A stretch of 64,000 bases of DNA from assembly GCF_000397205.1 (NCBI RefSeq), contig NC_021237.1, positions 5,067,501 to 5,131,500 of the forward strand, read 5' to 3'. Below the pieces are notes generated by a model. The model saw nothing but the letters and a program-made list of their open reading frames with translations, did not search any database and had not been told where the DNA came from. Each line of letters begins with the position of its first letter. The first letter of the stretch is position 1. Shown in pieces: positions 8,723 to 16,405 of this stretch. This DNA comes from Pseudomonas protegens CHA0. Its GTDB lineage: Bacteria; Pseudomonadota; Gammaproteobacteria; Pseudomonadales; Pseudomonadaceae. A program made the position numbers and the translations under genes.

Positions 8723-10204
8723 TTACTCCGGCAATTCCAGCTCGCGTCCTTCGGCGTCGGTCATGGCCCGCTCCAGCAAGTCCGCCGGCAAGCTCTTGCT
8801 GGCCCGGGCGCCAAGCAGCTTGAGCTGCTCGCTACGGCTGACCAGGTTGCCACGCCCTTCAGTCAGCTTGTTACGCGCAGCGGCGTAGGCCTTGTCCAGT
8901 TGTTGCAGGCGATTGCCCACTTCATCCAGGTCCTGGATAAACAGCACGAACTTGTCGTACAGCCAGCCGGCGCGCTCAGCGATCTCCCGGGCATTCTGGC
9001 TCTGGCGTTCCTGCTTCCACAGGCTGTCGATCACCCGCAAGGTGGCCAGCAACGTGGTTGGGCTGACGATCACGATATGCCGGTCAAAGGCTTCCTGGAA
9101 CAGATTCGGCTCGGCCTGCAGAGCCGCGGAAAACGCTGCCTCGATGGGCACGAACAGCAGCACGAAATCGAGGCTGTGCAAGCCTTCAAGGCGCTTGTAA
9201 TCCTTGCCGGCCAGACCTTTGACGTGATTGCGCAAGGACAGCACGTGCTGTTTCAGGGCCGCCTGGGCGACCTGCGGATCGTCGCTACCGACGTATTGCT
9301 GGTAAGCCGTGAGGCTGACCTTGGAATCCACTACCACCTGCTTGTCACCCGGCAACATGATCAGCACGTCAGGCTGGAAGCGCTCGCCATCCGGGCCCTT
9401 GAGGCTGACCTGAGTCTGATACTCGCGGCCCTTTTCCAGGCCGGCGTGCTCCAGCACTCGCTCCAGAATCAGCTCGCCCCAGTTGCCCTGAGTCTTCTGC
9501 CCCTTGAGGGCACGGGTCAGGTTGGTGGCCTCATCGCTCAGGCGCAGGTTCAGCTGTTGCAGGCGCTCCAGCTCCTTGGCCAGGGAGAAGCGCTCCCGGG
9601 CTTCGGCCTGATAGCTTTCCTCGACCCGCTTCTCGAAGGACTGGATGCGCTCCTTGAGCGGGTCCAGCAACTGCCCGAGGCGCTGCTGGCTGGTCTCGGC
9701 GAAGCGCTGTTCGCGCTCATCGAAGATCTTCCCCGCCAGCTCGGCGAACTGGGCGCGCAACTCATCCCGCGAGCCTTGCAGATCGGTCAGGCGCTGCTGG
9801 TGGCTGTCCTGCTGCTCACGAAGCTCGGCATTCAAGGACGCCGCCAGGGCATCCAGCCGGCGCAATTCGTTTTCTTTGGCGGCCCGTTCCAGGTTCCAGG
9901 CGTGGGCGGCATCACGGGCGTTATCGCGCTCGATCTGCAGCAATTCGACCTCGCGGCGCAGGGCTGCCAGGTCCGCCTGCTTCAGAGCATTGGCCTGGCT
10001 CAGGTCGCTGACTTCATCGCGGCTGGCATCCAACTGTGCTGCCAACCCCTCCTGGGCCAATTGGGCCGTGGCCAGGCGCTCTTCCAGCAGGCTCAGCTCA
10101 GTCTGGCTGGAACTGGCCCGGCGTTGCAGTTGCCAGGCCAGAACCAGTAGCGGCAGCGCCGCTCCCGCCAGGCCAAGCAGCAAGCTGGTCAAGTCCATAG
10201 CCAT
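8723..10204 (-). CDS. rmuC: DNA recombination protein RmuC
   Basis: The 493-residue protein has one N-terminal membrane segment (LTSLLLGLAGAALPLLVLAW), a long coiled coil (~30-220) and the conserved RmuC domain. Landmarks are NWGELILERVLEHAGLEKG, YQTQVSLKGPDGERFQPDV and DSKVSLTAYQ, resembling a PD-(D/E)XK nuclease fold. RmuC limits certain inversions and recombination between short repeats in E. coli. An AGGA lies 6 nt before the first ATG, so 10204 is favoured over the ATG two codons later. It converges on mxtR with 15 bp between stops. Confidence 0.93.
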   Translation of the reverse strand: MAMDLTSLLLGLAGAALPLLVLAWQLQRRASSSQTELSLLEERLATAQLAQEGLAAQLDASRDEVSDLSQANALKQADLAALRREVELLQIERDNARDAAHAWNLERAAKENELRRLDALAASLNAELREQQDSHQQRLTDLQGSRDELRAQFAELAGKIFDEREQRFAETSQQRLGQLLDPLKERIQSFEKRVEESYQAEARERFSLAKELERLQQLNLRLSDEATNLTRALKGQKTQGNWGELILERVLEHAGLEKGREYQTQVSLKGPDGERFQPDVLIMLPGDKQVVVDSKVSLTAYQQYVGSDDPQVAQAALKQHVLSLRNHVKGLAGKDYKRLEGLHSLDFVLLFVPIEAAFSAALQAEPNLFQEAFDRHIVIVSPTTLLATLRVIDSLWKQERQSQNAREIAERAGWLYDKFVLFIQDLDEVGNRLQQLDKAYAAARNKLTEGRGNLVSRSEQLKLLGARASKSLPADLLERAMTDAEGRELELPE

Positions 10205-10265
10205 AGCGATTCCTGCCGTAGAAAGAAGAAATGAAGGTTAACCAAGCGTCCGAGTGTTGGACAGC

Positions 10266-10589
10266 TCAGTCTTCGATCCGGCCCAGCTCCAGTTGCGCAC
10301 GGCGGTCGCCGGCACGGGCAGCCTGGCGCAACAGGTCATGGCCGATGCGACGATCACGGGCGTTGCCGCATTCGCGGCACATCAACTGGCCCAGGCGACT
10401 CTGCGCCGCGACCACGCCTTCCCGGGCCGGCTGCTTGAGCAGGCGTCCAGCAAAATGCTTGACGTTGGGGTTGTGACCAAGGCGCGGGCTGTCCAACAGC
10501 CAGAGAGCAACGCGCAGGGAAAACCGCTTGGGTTCGGTAACACTGGCAGGGGTCGCGGTAACAGAAGGTGATACGGAGCGAAACTTCAT
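10266..10589 (-). CDS. Small SEL1/TPR-like repeat protein
   Basis: The 107-residue product begins MKFRSVSPSVTATPASVTEP and carries short helical repeats resembling SEL1-like units (GVVAAQSRLGQLMC; IGHDLLRQAARAGDRRAQLELGRIE). There is no signal peptide. The track ORF begins 53 codons further upstream, but that extension is unlike a protein, so the ATG at 10589 is chosen. Two cysteines (CRECG) sit between repeats. Function is unknown; SEL1 repeats usually mediate protein contacts. rmuC lies 61 bp downstream. Confidence 0.7.
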   Translation of the reverse strand: MKFRSVSPSVTATPASVTEPKRFSLRVALWLLDSPRLGHNPNVKHFAGRLLKQPAREGVVAAQSRLGQLMCRECGNARDRRIGHDLLRQAARAGDRRAQLELGRIED

Positions 10590-10695
10590 AAAGCACTGTG
10601 GGGCAGATCGAAAGGCGCGCCACTCTACTCCTTTTTTCGCCCGGGTAAAGCCTAAAAGAGCCAGTACGCCCGTCCTAGAGCAAGCGCTTGGGACA

Positions 10696-10714
10696 ATCCA
10701 CAGAAGCTGTGGAT
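10696..10714. promoter_or_regulatory. Inverted pair of DnaA-box-like sequences
   Basis: ATCCACA-gaagc-TGTGGAT is a perfect 7-bp inverted repeat. Its right half, read on the minus strand, is the full DnaA box TTATCCACA (10708-10716). The left half is a 7/9 match (CAATCCACA). More CCACA/GTGGA words follow at 10721-10740. This could bind DnaA as a control or titration site; it is not accompanied by origin genes. Confidence 0.35.
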
Positions 10715-11009
10715 AACTCAGTGGACAACCCCTCCACAACCCTCCCAAAGCCCCATGAGACGGGCCTTGCAGTCAAACTGACGATTTTTTCACCAGTAAA
10801 AAAAAGCGATGTTTATCATTGACTTAAATTCTCGAGACAGGCTAAGGGGCGGGCGTCGGGGAAGGTGACAACGGGGTGACACGCTGCGCAACAAGTGTGC
10901 ACAACCTTGCGCAGATTAACGCCGGTAACGCACTGTTTTCGTACACGCCACAACAGCAACGGTTACACAGCTGATGCTTGAGCCTCTGGCCTCTTCTGAA
11001 AGTTTTTTC

Positions 11010-11216
11010 CTAGCACACTTGCATTATGTCGTTCAACCAAATAGAATCCTCGCCGTTAGTACCAAGCTGAAAGTCAATTCTGGTCGAACAAGTCCCATCG
11101 ACAGCGTCTCCAACCGAGCACAACGTCGAACACCAAGGACCGACCACCTCGATGGTTTCCAGGTAAAGCTCACCCTCCCGCCCTTGATACGAATTCAACG
11201 GCAGTGCTCGAGCCAT
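11010..11216 (-). CDS. Doubtful 68-residue ORF
   Basis: The ORF reads MARALPLNSYQGREGELYLE..., with amino-acid composition that looks protein-like (GELYLETIEVVGP, four Cys, WLNDIMQVC end). Third-position GC is much lower than in neighbouring genes and no clear ribosome-binding site precedes the ATG. It may be a foreign or decayed gene, or chance. I do not recognise a family. Confidence 0.22.
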   Translation of the reverse strand: MARALPLNSYQGREGELYLETIEVVGPWCSTLCSVGDAVDGTCSTRIDFQLGTNGEDSIWLNDIMQVC

Positions 11217-11423
11217 TTACTCTGACCGAACCAACCTGCAAATTGATCAGGATCTCCACCCTGGGCCCCGAACCTTTGCCCTTGCTGTGTTGCCTGCCCT
11301 CCTAAGTACCTACCTGCCAGCCCTAGCGCAACCAATCAACGCGCTGCAACTGGCTGCTTTGTTCCAGTCAGGTTCTTCGTTTGACCAATGCTGGTCGACG
11401 TTTACTGGAACGTTTTAACGTTG

Positions 11424-11440
11424 CACGGTTCTTAACCGTG
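11424..11440 (+). promoter_or_regulatory. Hairpin in leader of the 74-residue gene
   Basis: CACGGTT-ctt-AACCGTG is a perfect 7-bp stem 25 bp before the ATG at 11466. It is preceded by two AACGTT copies (11409-11414 and 11417-11422). The AGGA at 11449-11452 is 13 nt from the ATG, a long spacing, so structure here could influence translation. Confidence 0.35.
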
Positions 11441-11465
11441 TCATTTGTAGGAACACCTAATAATT

Positions 11466-11690
11466 ATGTCTACTCAAATCCAGACTCAGGATGCCATTCG
11501 CACCCTAACCCACGCCTTTGCACCGTTGAACTGCCTGATCATGGCCGCTCGCAAAGGTTGCTTCAGCTTCACCCTGGTCAACGAACATGGGATCGCCCGT
11601 CACAGCGAACGCCTGTATCCCGACCAGTATTCCAGCGCCGAACCGCTGCAGGCAGTGATCGAACGTGCGCGCCAGGCCCTGGTTGCCTGA
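11466..11690 (+). CDS. Small conserved-looking protein, 74 residues
   Basis: The product, MSTQIQTQDAIRTLTHAFAP... ending IERARQALVA, has no signal peptide or membrane segment. Its pattern (FAPLNCLIMAARKGCFSFTLVNEHG, then a helix) suggests a compact alpha/beta domain like several short Pseudomonas-specific DUF families (DUF3509-like is a guess). Codon use is host-like and a good terminator follows 27 bp after the stop, both supporting a real gene. Function is unknown. Confidence 0.75.
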   Translation: MSTQIQTQDAIRTLTHAFAPLNCLIMAARKGCFSFTLVNEHGIARHSERLYPDQYSSAEPLQAVIERARQALVA

Positions 11691-11716
11691 TACGCCGAAC
11701 TGCTGAAAACCCTGAA

Positions 11717-11743
11717 AAGCCTCGCCTGATCGCGGGGCTTTTT
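11717..11743 (+). terminator. Rho-independent terminator
   Basis: AAGCCTCGC (11717-11725) pairs with GCGGGGCTT (11732-11740) through one G-T pair, followed by a T run. It serves the 74-residue gene. The same stem recurs at 35848-35875. Confidence 0.8.
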
Positions 11744-11962
11744 ATTGCCTGCAATTCGCCCATTTACCCTACAGAGAAAAGTACCAATCGATATAAGGCT
11801 TATAACAAGAGGACGGAAATATTTTAAAAACAGTCCTTTACAGCACAGATATGACACTACACTTCAACTCAAGCGGCCTGAACCGCTTCCGGCAAACCTG
11901 ATCCTTTTTTGCTGCCAAGCGCCCTTCAGGTTTCGCCGGCCATTTCACGCTTCGAGGGCTTT

Positions 11963-12445
11963 ATGGGTATCGCCGCCAGCGAGTTGTGCCGCTATGTGAT
12001 CCGCCCGACGCTGATGTACCTGGGCAGCCATAGCAAAACCGCTGAAGTCCTGCTGCTGGGCATTGCCGCCAGCCAATCGGCGCTGGGCTCAGCCCTGCAC
12101 GATCGTCGTGGCCACGGCCTCTACCGCATCACCGAATTGCGCCATCAAGCCCTCTGGGACCAGTACCTGGCACTGGATCCGGAACGGGCCAGCCTGGTTC
12201 GCGGGCTCGCCAGCCAGCATGCGTTCCTCAGCGGGCCGCACCTGGAACTGACCGTCAACCTGCGTTACGCCACCGCCATTGCCTGGTTGCTGGTGGAAGA
12301 ACAACACACGCCGCTCCCCGCTGCCGACGACCTGCTCGGCATGGCCCGCATCTGGAGGAAGACCTTTCAACCACAAGGACGTTTAAGAGATTTCGCCTGC
12401 GCCTGGCAGACCTGCATTGCACCGTTAAACCAGGTCGCCTGCTGA
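11963..12445 (+). CDS. Conserved hypothetical protein (PA1289-like position)
   Basis: The 160-residue product starts MGIAASELCRYVIRPTLMYL at the ATG at 11963, which has GAGGG just upstream; the longer ORF start at 11909 lacks this. The sequence is mixed alpha-helical without signal peptide and includes HDRRGHGLYRITELRHQALWDQYLA and a conserved-looking LRYATAIAWLLVEEQ segment. It sits before the FadL-like gene, where P. aeruginosa has a hypothetical gene of similar size (from memory). Role unknown. Confidence 0.75.
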   Translation: MGIAASELCRYVIRPTLMYLGSHSKTAEVLLLGIAASQSALGSALHDRRGHGLYRITELRHQALWDQYLALDPERASLVRGLASQHAFLSGPHLELTVNLRYATAIAWLLVEEQHTPLPAADDLLGMARIWRKTFQPQGRLRDFACAWQTCIAPLNQVAC

Positions 12446-12458
12446 CAACGACTTTTGC

Positions 12459-12483
12459 AAAATCGGAGAAAGAAGCCGATTTT
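12459..12483 (+). terminator. Probable terminator after the 160-residue gene
   Basis: AAAATCGG (12459-12466) and CCGATTTT (12476-12483) form a perfect 8-bp stem with a 9-nt loop, 14 bp after the stop. The T run is short (part of the stem), so it may be weak. Confidence 0.5.
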
Positions 12484-12589
12484 GGTCGGATTGTCCTACA
12501 AAACCGCTCTAAATCAACTGTTGCAGCCTATAGCGCCGAGATCGAAATGTTGGTAATTTTCGCCTCGGTGATCACCAGGAGTTCTAATA

Positions 12590-13870
12590 ATGAAAAAAGT
12601 AATGCTCAAATCCACCATAAGTCTCGCGGTTGCACTTGCCTCTACCCAACTTTTCGCCAGCGGTTTTGCTCTTAACGAACAAAGCATCAGCGGCATGGGT
12701 ACCGGCTTCGCGGGTCGTTCCTCTTCTGCCGAAGATGCCAGCACCGTTTACGGTAACCCTGCCGGCATGTCCCTGCTGCAACGTGACCAGGTAACTGTCG
12801 GCGTTGCGGCAATCGATGCCAAGACCAACCTGAAAAACGTCAAGGGCGGCCCACCCGGCGGCACCAGCGACGGCGACATGGTTCCGTTCACCAGCGTTCC
12901 TATGGGGTTCTTCGTCAAACAACTGGGCAACGGCTGGGCATTGGGTCTGGGCGCCTATGCCCCCTTCGGCCTGGTTACCAACTATGAGTCGACTTCTGCC
13001 AGCCGCTATTACGGCGACAAGAGCGTAGTCAAGGTCGTCACCCTGCAACCGACCGTCAGCTATGCCTTCAATGACATGGTGTCGATCGGCTTCGGCCCGA
13101 CCATCAACCGCCTAAGCGGTGAACTAACTTCCGCGACTCCGTTTCCAAACCCTGCGCTCTTCGGCCGCAATGATGGCAGCGTGAAGATCAAGGGTGACGA
13201 TACCGCCATCGGCTACAACGTCGGCATCATCGTCCAGCCTACCGACACTACTCGCCTGGGCCTGACCTACCACTCGAAGGTCAAGTACAAGCTGGAAGGC
13301 CACACCAACATCGCCGGCCCGGGCTTCGGTCCGTTCAATGGCGGCCGTTACGACGCCTCGCTGGACATCACTACTCCGGAAGTCGTCGACTTCTCTGTCA
13401 CCCAGAAACTGGATGACCAGTGGACCGTCTACGCAGGTAGCACCTGGACTCGCTGGAGCCGCCTGAAAGACATCACCGTCAACAACGAAGGTGTTCCTGC
13501 CCTGCTTGGCGGTTCCAGGGGCCCGATCGGCACCATCACCGAGCCACAGAACTGGCACGACACCTGGGCCTCGGCTGTTGGTGTTTCCTACAAGGTCAAC
13601 AAAGAGTGGGTTCTGCGCAGCGGCCTCTCGGTTGACCAGGCGCCAACCAACAACACCGACCGTTCCGTACGTATCCCTACCGGTGACCGTAAGGCCATCA
13701 GCTTCGGTGCCGGCTACAGCCCGACTGAAGACCTGACTCTGGACCTGGCGGTTTCCTACCTGAAGGAAGAAGACGTCAACGTCAACAGAACCGGCAAAGG
13801 CAATGCCTACAGCGCTACTTACCAGAACAGCGCATGGGGCTACGGCCTGGGCGCCACCTACAAGTTCTAA
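12590..13870 (+). CDS. FadL/OmpP1/TodX-family outer-membrane transporter
   Basis: The 426-residue protein has a signal peptide (MKKVMLKSTISLAVALASTQLFA) and the FadL-family N-terminus: SGFALNEQSISGMGTGFAG and ASTVYGNPAGM. The rest alternates like a 14-strand beta barrel, ending GLGATYKF with the C-terminal Phe needed for outer-membrane insertion. Such proteins pass long-chain fatty acids or other hydrophobic compounds into the cell. Position next to a glutathione peroxidase and the cob cluster matches P. aeruginosa PA1288 (ExFadLO), remembered as involved in oxylipin export. AGGAG lies 7 nt before the ATG, and a strong two-way terminator follows. Confidence 0.92.
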   Translation: MKKVMLKSTISLAVALASTQLFASGFALNEQSISGMGTGFAGRSSSAEDASTVYGNPAGMSLLQRDQVTVGVAAIDAKTNLKNVKGGPPGGTSDGDMVPFTSVPMGFFVKQLGNGWALGLGAYAPFGLVTNYESTSASRYYGDKSVVKVVTLQPTVSYAFNDMVSIGFGPTINRLSGELTSATPFPNPALFGRNDGSVKIKGDDTAIGYNVGIIVQPTDTTRLGLTYHSKVKYKLEGHTNIAGPGFGPFNGGRYDASLDITTPEVVDFSVTQKLDDQWTVYAGSTWTRWSRLKDITVNNEGVPALLGGSRGPIGTITEPQNWHDTWASAVGVSYKVNKEWVLRSGLSVDQAPTNNTDRSVRIPTGDRKAISFGAGYSPTEDLTLDLAVSYLKEEDVNVNRTGKGNAYSATYQNSAWGYGLGATYKF

Positions 13871-13896
13871 CGAACTCTAGGCCGCGCAGTTTCAAA

Positions 13897-13932
13897 CCAA
13901 TAAAAAACCCGCAGATGCGGGTTTTTTATTGG
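13897..13932. terminator. Bidirectional terminator between the FadL-like gene and the peroxidase
   Basis: CCAATAAAAAACCCGC (13897-13912) and GCGGGTTTTTTATTGG (13917-13932) are perfect 16-bp complements around AGAT. A and T runs on both sides stop transcription from both convergent genes. Confidence 0.93.
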
Positions 13933-13949
13933 CTAATGAATAGGCTTTC

Positions 13950-14501
13950 TCAGGATTTCGACGCCAATGCCTTCTCCACCGCTTCGATGAATTCCGGATT
14001 GTCCGGTTTGGTCAGGCTGGAAAAGTTGGCAATCACATTGCCCTGGCGATCCACCACGTATTTATAGAAATTCCACTTCGGCGCGCTACTCTGCTGCGCC
14101 AGCACCTTGAACAGGTGCACCGCATCCGCCCCCCGAACCTTCTGTGGCTCGGTCATGGTGAAGGTCACGCCGTAATTGACGTAGCAGACCTTGGCAGTCT
14201 CCGCGCCATCCTTGGACTCTTGCTTGAAGTCATTGGAGGGCACGCCCACCACTTCCAGCCCTTGATCCTTGTAACGCTGGTACAGCGCCTCAAGGCCTTT
14301 GAATTGCGGAGCAAACCCGCAGAAGCTCGCCGTATTGACCACCACCAGCGGCTTGCCGGCAAAGCGCTGGCACAAGTCGATGGATTCCTTGGCGTGCAAT
14401 TTGGGCAAGGAACCCTGCAACAGGGGCGGACAGTCCGCCGCCCATGCCGAGCCGGCCAAGGTCGCGAGTAAAGCTGGAACCGCAAACCAGCGCATAGCCA
14501 T
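13950..14501 (-). CDS. Periplasmic glutathione peroxidase-like protein
   Basis: The 183-residue protein starts [21 protein letters not shown], a signal peptide with an AWA cleavage site. The GPx active-site block [21 protein letters not shown] follows with a Cys in place of selenocysteine, and [12 protein letters not shown] supplies the conserved Trp-Asn. GPx enzymes reduce hydroperoxides with thiol donors; in the periplasm thioredoxin-like donors are likelier than glutathione. ATG 14501 has AAGGA 8 nt upstream, so it is preferred over the in-frame start at 14519. It converges with the FadL-like gene. Confidence 0.88.
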   Translation of the reverse strand: MAMRWFAVPALLATLAGSAWAADCPPLLQGSLPKLHAKESIDLCQRFAGKPLVVVNTASFCGFAPQFKGLEALYQRYKDQGLEVVGVPSNDFKQESKDGAETAKVCYVNYGVTFTMTEPQKVRGADAVHLFKVLAQQSSAPKWNFYKYVVDRQGNVIANFSSLTKPDNPEFIEAVEKALASKS

Positions 14502-14556
14502 GTCCAGAATCCTTGTCAAAGTGTCGGGCTACGACGTTACTCGCCCCCTCGCTCCC

Positions 14557-14679
14557 CTAGCAAGCGCCCATGCCCAGCTGCATCAGCGCCAGGCCGCCCC
14601 GGTGCCAGCCCCACCAGGCCAGCAGCAACAATAGAATGCCGAGGCCCAGGCCGGCACCGCGCAGCAGCCAGCGGTTCAT
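14557..14679 (-). CDS. 40-residue hydrophobic protein, ATGA-coupled to the MFS gene
   Basis: Not listed among longer ORFs; read directly from the sequence. The ATG (14679-14677) overlaps the TGA of the upstream MFS gene as ATGA, and 41 codons run to TAG. The product starts MNRWLLRGAGLGLGILLLLL, then AWWGWHRGGLALMQLG and ends GAC. That is one membrane span flanked by Arg on the cytoplasmic side, with a Trp/Gly-rich end. Overlap and host-like codons argue for translation by coupling. It may be a small accessory subunit of the transporter. No family recognised. Confidence 0.62.
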   Translation of the reverse strand: MNRWLLRGAGLGLGILLLLLAWWGWHRGGLALMQLGMGAC

Positions 14680-15878
14680 GCCGCGCTGGCCTGCAAACGC
14701 GCCACCGGCCGCTCGCGCACCGGCCAGTTCAGTGCCGCAGCCAACAGACTAAGGAGAATCGCCACCTGCCAGATCAAGTCGTAGCTCCCGGTACGGTCAT
14801 ACACCACGCCCCCCAGCCAACCACCAAGGAAAGACCCCAATTGGTGGAACAGGAACACAATGCCGCCGAGCATGGACAGGTTGCGCACGCCAAACAAGGT
14901 GGCCACGGTGCCGTTGGTCAAAGGCACGGTGGACAGCCAGAGAAAGCCCATGGCCATGCCGAACAGATAGGCGCTGGCCTGAGTCACCGGCAACCACAGG
15001 AACAGCCCGATCACCACCGCCCGTAGCAGATACAGGCCCGTCAGCAGGCGCGGCTTGGACATCCGCCCACCCAGCCAGCCGGCGGTATAGGTACCAAAGA
15101 TATTGAACAGGCCAATCAGGGCCAGCACCGTGGTGCCCACGGTCGCCGGCAAGTGCTGGTCCACCAGATAAGCCGGCAAGTGCACGCCGATGAACACCAC
15201 CTGGAAGCCACAGACGAAAAAGCCGAATGCCAACAGCCAGAACCCTGAATGGGAACAGGCTTCACGCAAGGCCTCCATGAGGCTCTGCTCATGCCCCAGC
15301 GCCGGCAGCGGTTTGTCCTTGAGCATGCTCACCAATGGCACGATCAAGGCCACCAGCAAGCCCAGCACCAGCAGCGCCGTAGACCAGCCCAGCCAGCCGA
15401 TCAGCCCCAGGGTTCCGGGGAGCATGGCAAATTGGCCGAAGGAACCTGCCGCACTGGCAATCCCCATGCCCATGCTGCGTTTTTCCGGCGGCAAGGCGCG
15501 GCCGACAACACCGAGAATTACCGAGAAGGACGTACCCGACAGACCTATGCCGATCAGCAGCCCGGCACTCAGGGACAGGGTCAGGGCCGAATCCGACAGC
15601 CCCATGAACACCAGCCCGACCGCGTACAGCACGCCACCCACCAGTACCACTTTCGCCGCACCAAAACGATCGGCCAAGGCTCCGGTAAAAGGCTGGGCCA
15701 GCCCCCAGATCAGGTTCTGCAGGGCAATGGCGAAGGCGAAGACTTCGCGCCCCCAGCCAAACTGCGCGCTCATGGGCGGCAGGAACAGGCCGAAGCCATG
15801 CCGGATCCCCAGCGACAAGGCCAGGATCAATGCGCTGCCGAGAAGCACCCAGCCGCTGGTACGCCACATCGATGACAT
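14676..15878 (-). CDS. MFS transporter controlled by adjacent MarR regulator
   Basis: The 400-residue protein has about 12 membrane segments with an OFA/monocarboxylate-like pattern (GIRHGFGLFLPPMSAQFGWGREVFAFA; motif-A loop TGALADRFGAAKVV). GGAG lies 7 nt before the ATG at 15878. The MarR gene is 52 bp upstream on the same strand, with a palindromic site in between. Downstream, the stop overlaps the start of a 40-residue membrane protein. The locus matches P. aeruginosa PA1285-1286 from memory. Substrate unknown. Confidence 0.87.
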   Translation of the reverse strand: MSSMWRTSGWVLLGSALILALSLGIRHGFGLFLPPMSAQFGWGREVFAFAIALQNLIWGLAQPFTGALADRFGAAKVVLVGGVLYAVGLVFMGLSDSALTLSLSAGLLIGIGLSGTSFSVILGVVGRALPPEKRSMGMGIASAAGSFGQFAMLPGTLGLIGWLGWSTALLVLGLLVALIVPLVSMLKDKPLPALGHEQSLMEALREACSHSGFWLLAFGFFVCGFQVVFIGVHLPAYLVDQHLPATVGTTVLALIGLFNIFGTYTAGWLGGRMSKPRLLTGLYLLRAVVIGLFLWLPVTQASAYLFGMAMGFLWLSTVPLTNGTVATLFGVRNLSMLGGIVFLFHQLGSFLGGWLGGVVYDRTGSYDLIWQVAILLSLLAAALNWPVRERPVARLQASAA

Positions 15879-15894
15879 TTTTATTCTCCAGTTA

Positions 15895-15908
15895 CGGGTA
15901 TGTACCCG
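15895..15908. promoter_or_regulatory. MarR operator-like palindrome, MFS side
   Basis: CGGGTATGTACCCG is a palindrome with 6-bp arms around a 2-bp centre, 17 bp before the MFS start. A 12/14 match lies at 16340-16353 just before marR, so the pair defines a likely MarR-type site. Confidence 0.6.
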
Positions 15909-15930
15909 CTTATAGTCGAACGAAAGGCGC

Positions 15931-16335
15931 TCAAGACAGTTCGTTCAGCAAGGCCAACAAGGTTTCACGCTTTTCCACACCCAGGCGATCGATCAACCGC
16001 TGCTGAGCCGCTTCCCACGCAGGCAAGGCCGCCACCAGCCGCTCATGCCCGGCCTCGGTCAACAGCACCAGCCGGTTTCGCTGATCGTCGCCTTCCTGCA
16101 GGCGCACCAGCCCTGCTGCTTCCAGGACCCGCACATTGCGCCCGAGCGTGCTGCGATCCAGCCCCATGGCTTCCGCCAGGCTGGAAATGCTTGGCTGATC
16201 AAGGCGCAACAGGTTGTTCAGCAGAGAATACTGGGCAACGTTGATCCCGAAGCCATCAAGGGCGCCGTCGTAGTACCTGCTGACGCCACGGGCGGCGCGA
16301 CGCAGGTTGGTGCACAAACACTGAGAGGGAAGCAT
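15931..16335 (-). CDS. MarR-family transcriptional regulator
   Basis: The 134-residue protein has the winged-helix core of MarR proteins: PSISSLAEAMGLDRSTLGRNVRVLEAAGLV (recognition helix), then the wing GDDQRNRLVLLTEAGHE. Dimerisation helices flank it. Two CGGGTA/TACCCG-type palindromes lie before the MFS gene and before this gene, so it probably represses both. There is no evident Shine-Dalgarno before the ATG at 16335, and the operator begins 5 bp upstream, hinting at leaderless or internally coupled translation. Confidence 0.88.
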   Translation of the reverse strand: MLPSQCLCTNLRRAARGVSRYYDGALDGFGINVAQYSLLNNLLRLDQPSISSLAEAMGLDRSTLGRNVRVLEAAGLVRLQEGDDQRNRLVLLTEAGHERLVAALPAWEAAQQRLIDRLGVEKRETLLALLNELS

Positions 16336-16339
16336 GATG

Positions 16340-16353
16340 CGTGTATATACCCG
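16340..16353. promoter_or_regulatory. MarR operator-like palindrome, autoregulatory
   Basis: CGTGTATATACCCG matches the palindrome at 15895-15908 at 12 of 14 positions. It begins 5 bp upstream of the marR ATG, where bound protein would block transcription start or the 5' end of the message. Confidence 0.55.
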
Positions 16354-16405
16354 TGATTATTCCAAGGCAAGATTTTTCATGAAAATCGTCAATCCCGTGC
16401 TCCAC

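Larger units (their letters stand above)
10590..11465. other. 876-bp intergenic region with lower GC
   Basis: No convincing conserved gene is visible. The stretch holds a DnaA-box-like inverted pair (10696-10714), A/T runs near 10785-10805, a TGCGCAA/TTGCGCA inverted repeat (10885-10913), a doubtful 68-codon minus ORF (11010-11216), and the leader of the next gene with AACGTT repeats (11409-11422) and a hairpin (11424-11440). Remembered P. aeruginosa gene order differs on the two sides, so this may be an old rearrangement junction. Confidence 0.5.

Noticed and set aside
10805..10825. Fur-box-like GATGTTTATCATT
   Set aside because: Only part of the 19-bp consensus matches and no iron gene is next to it.
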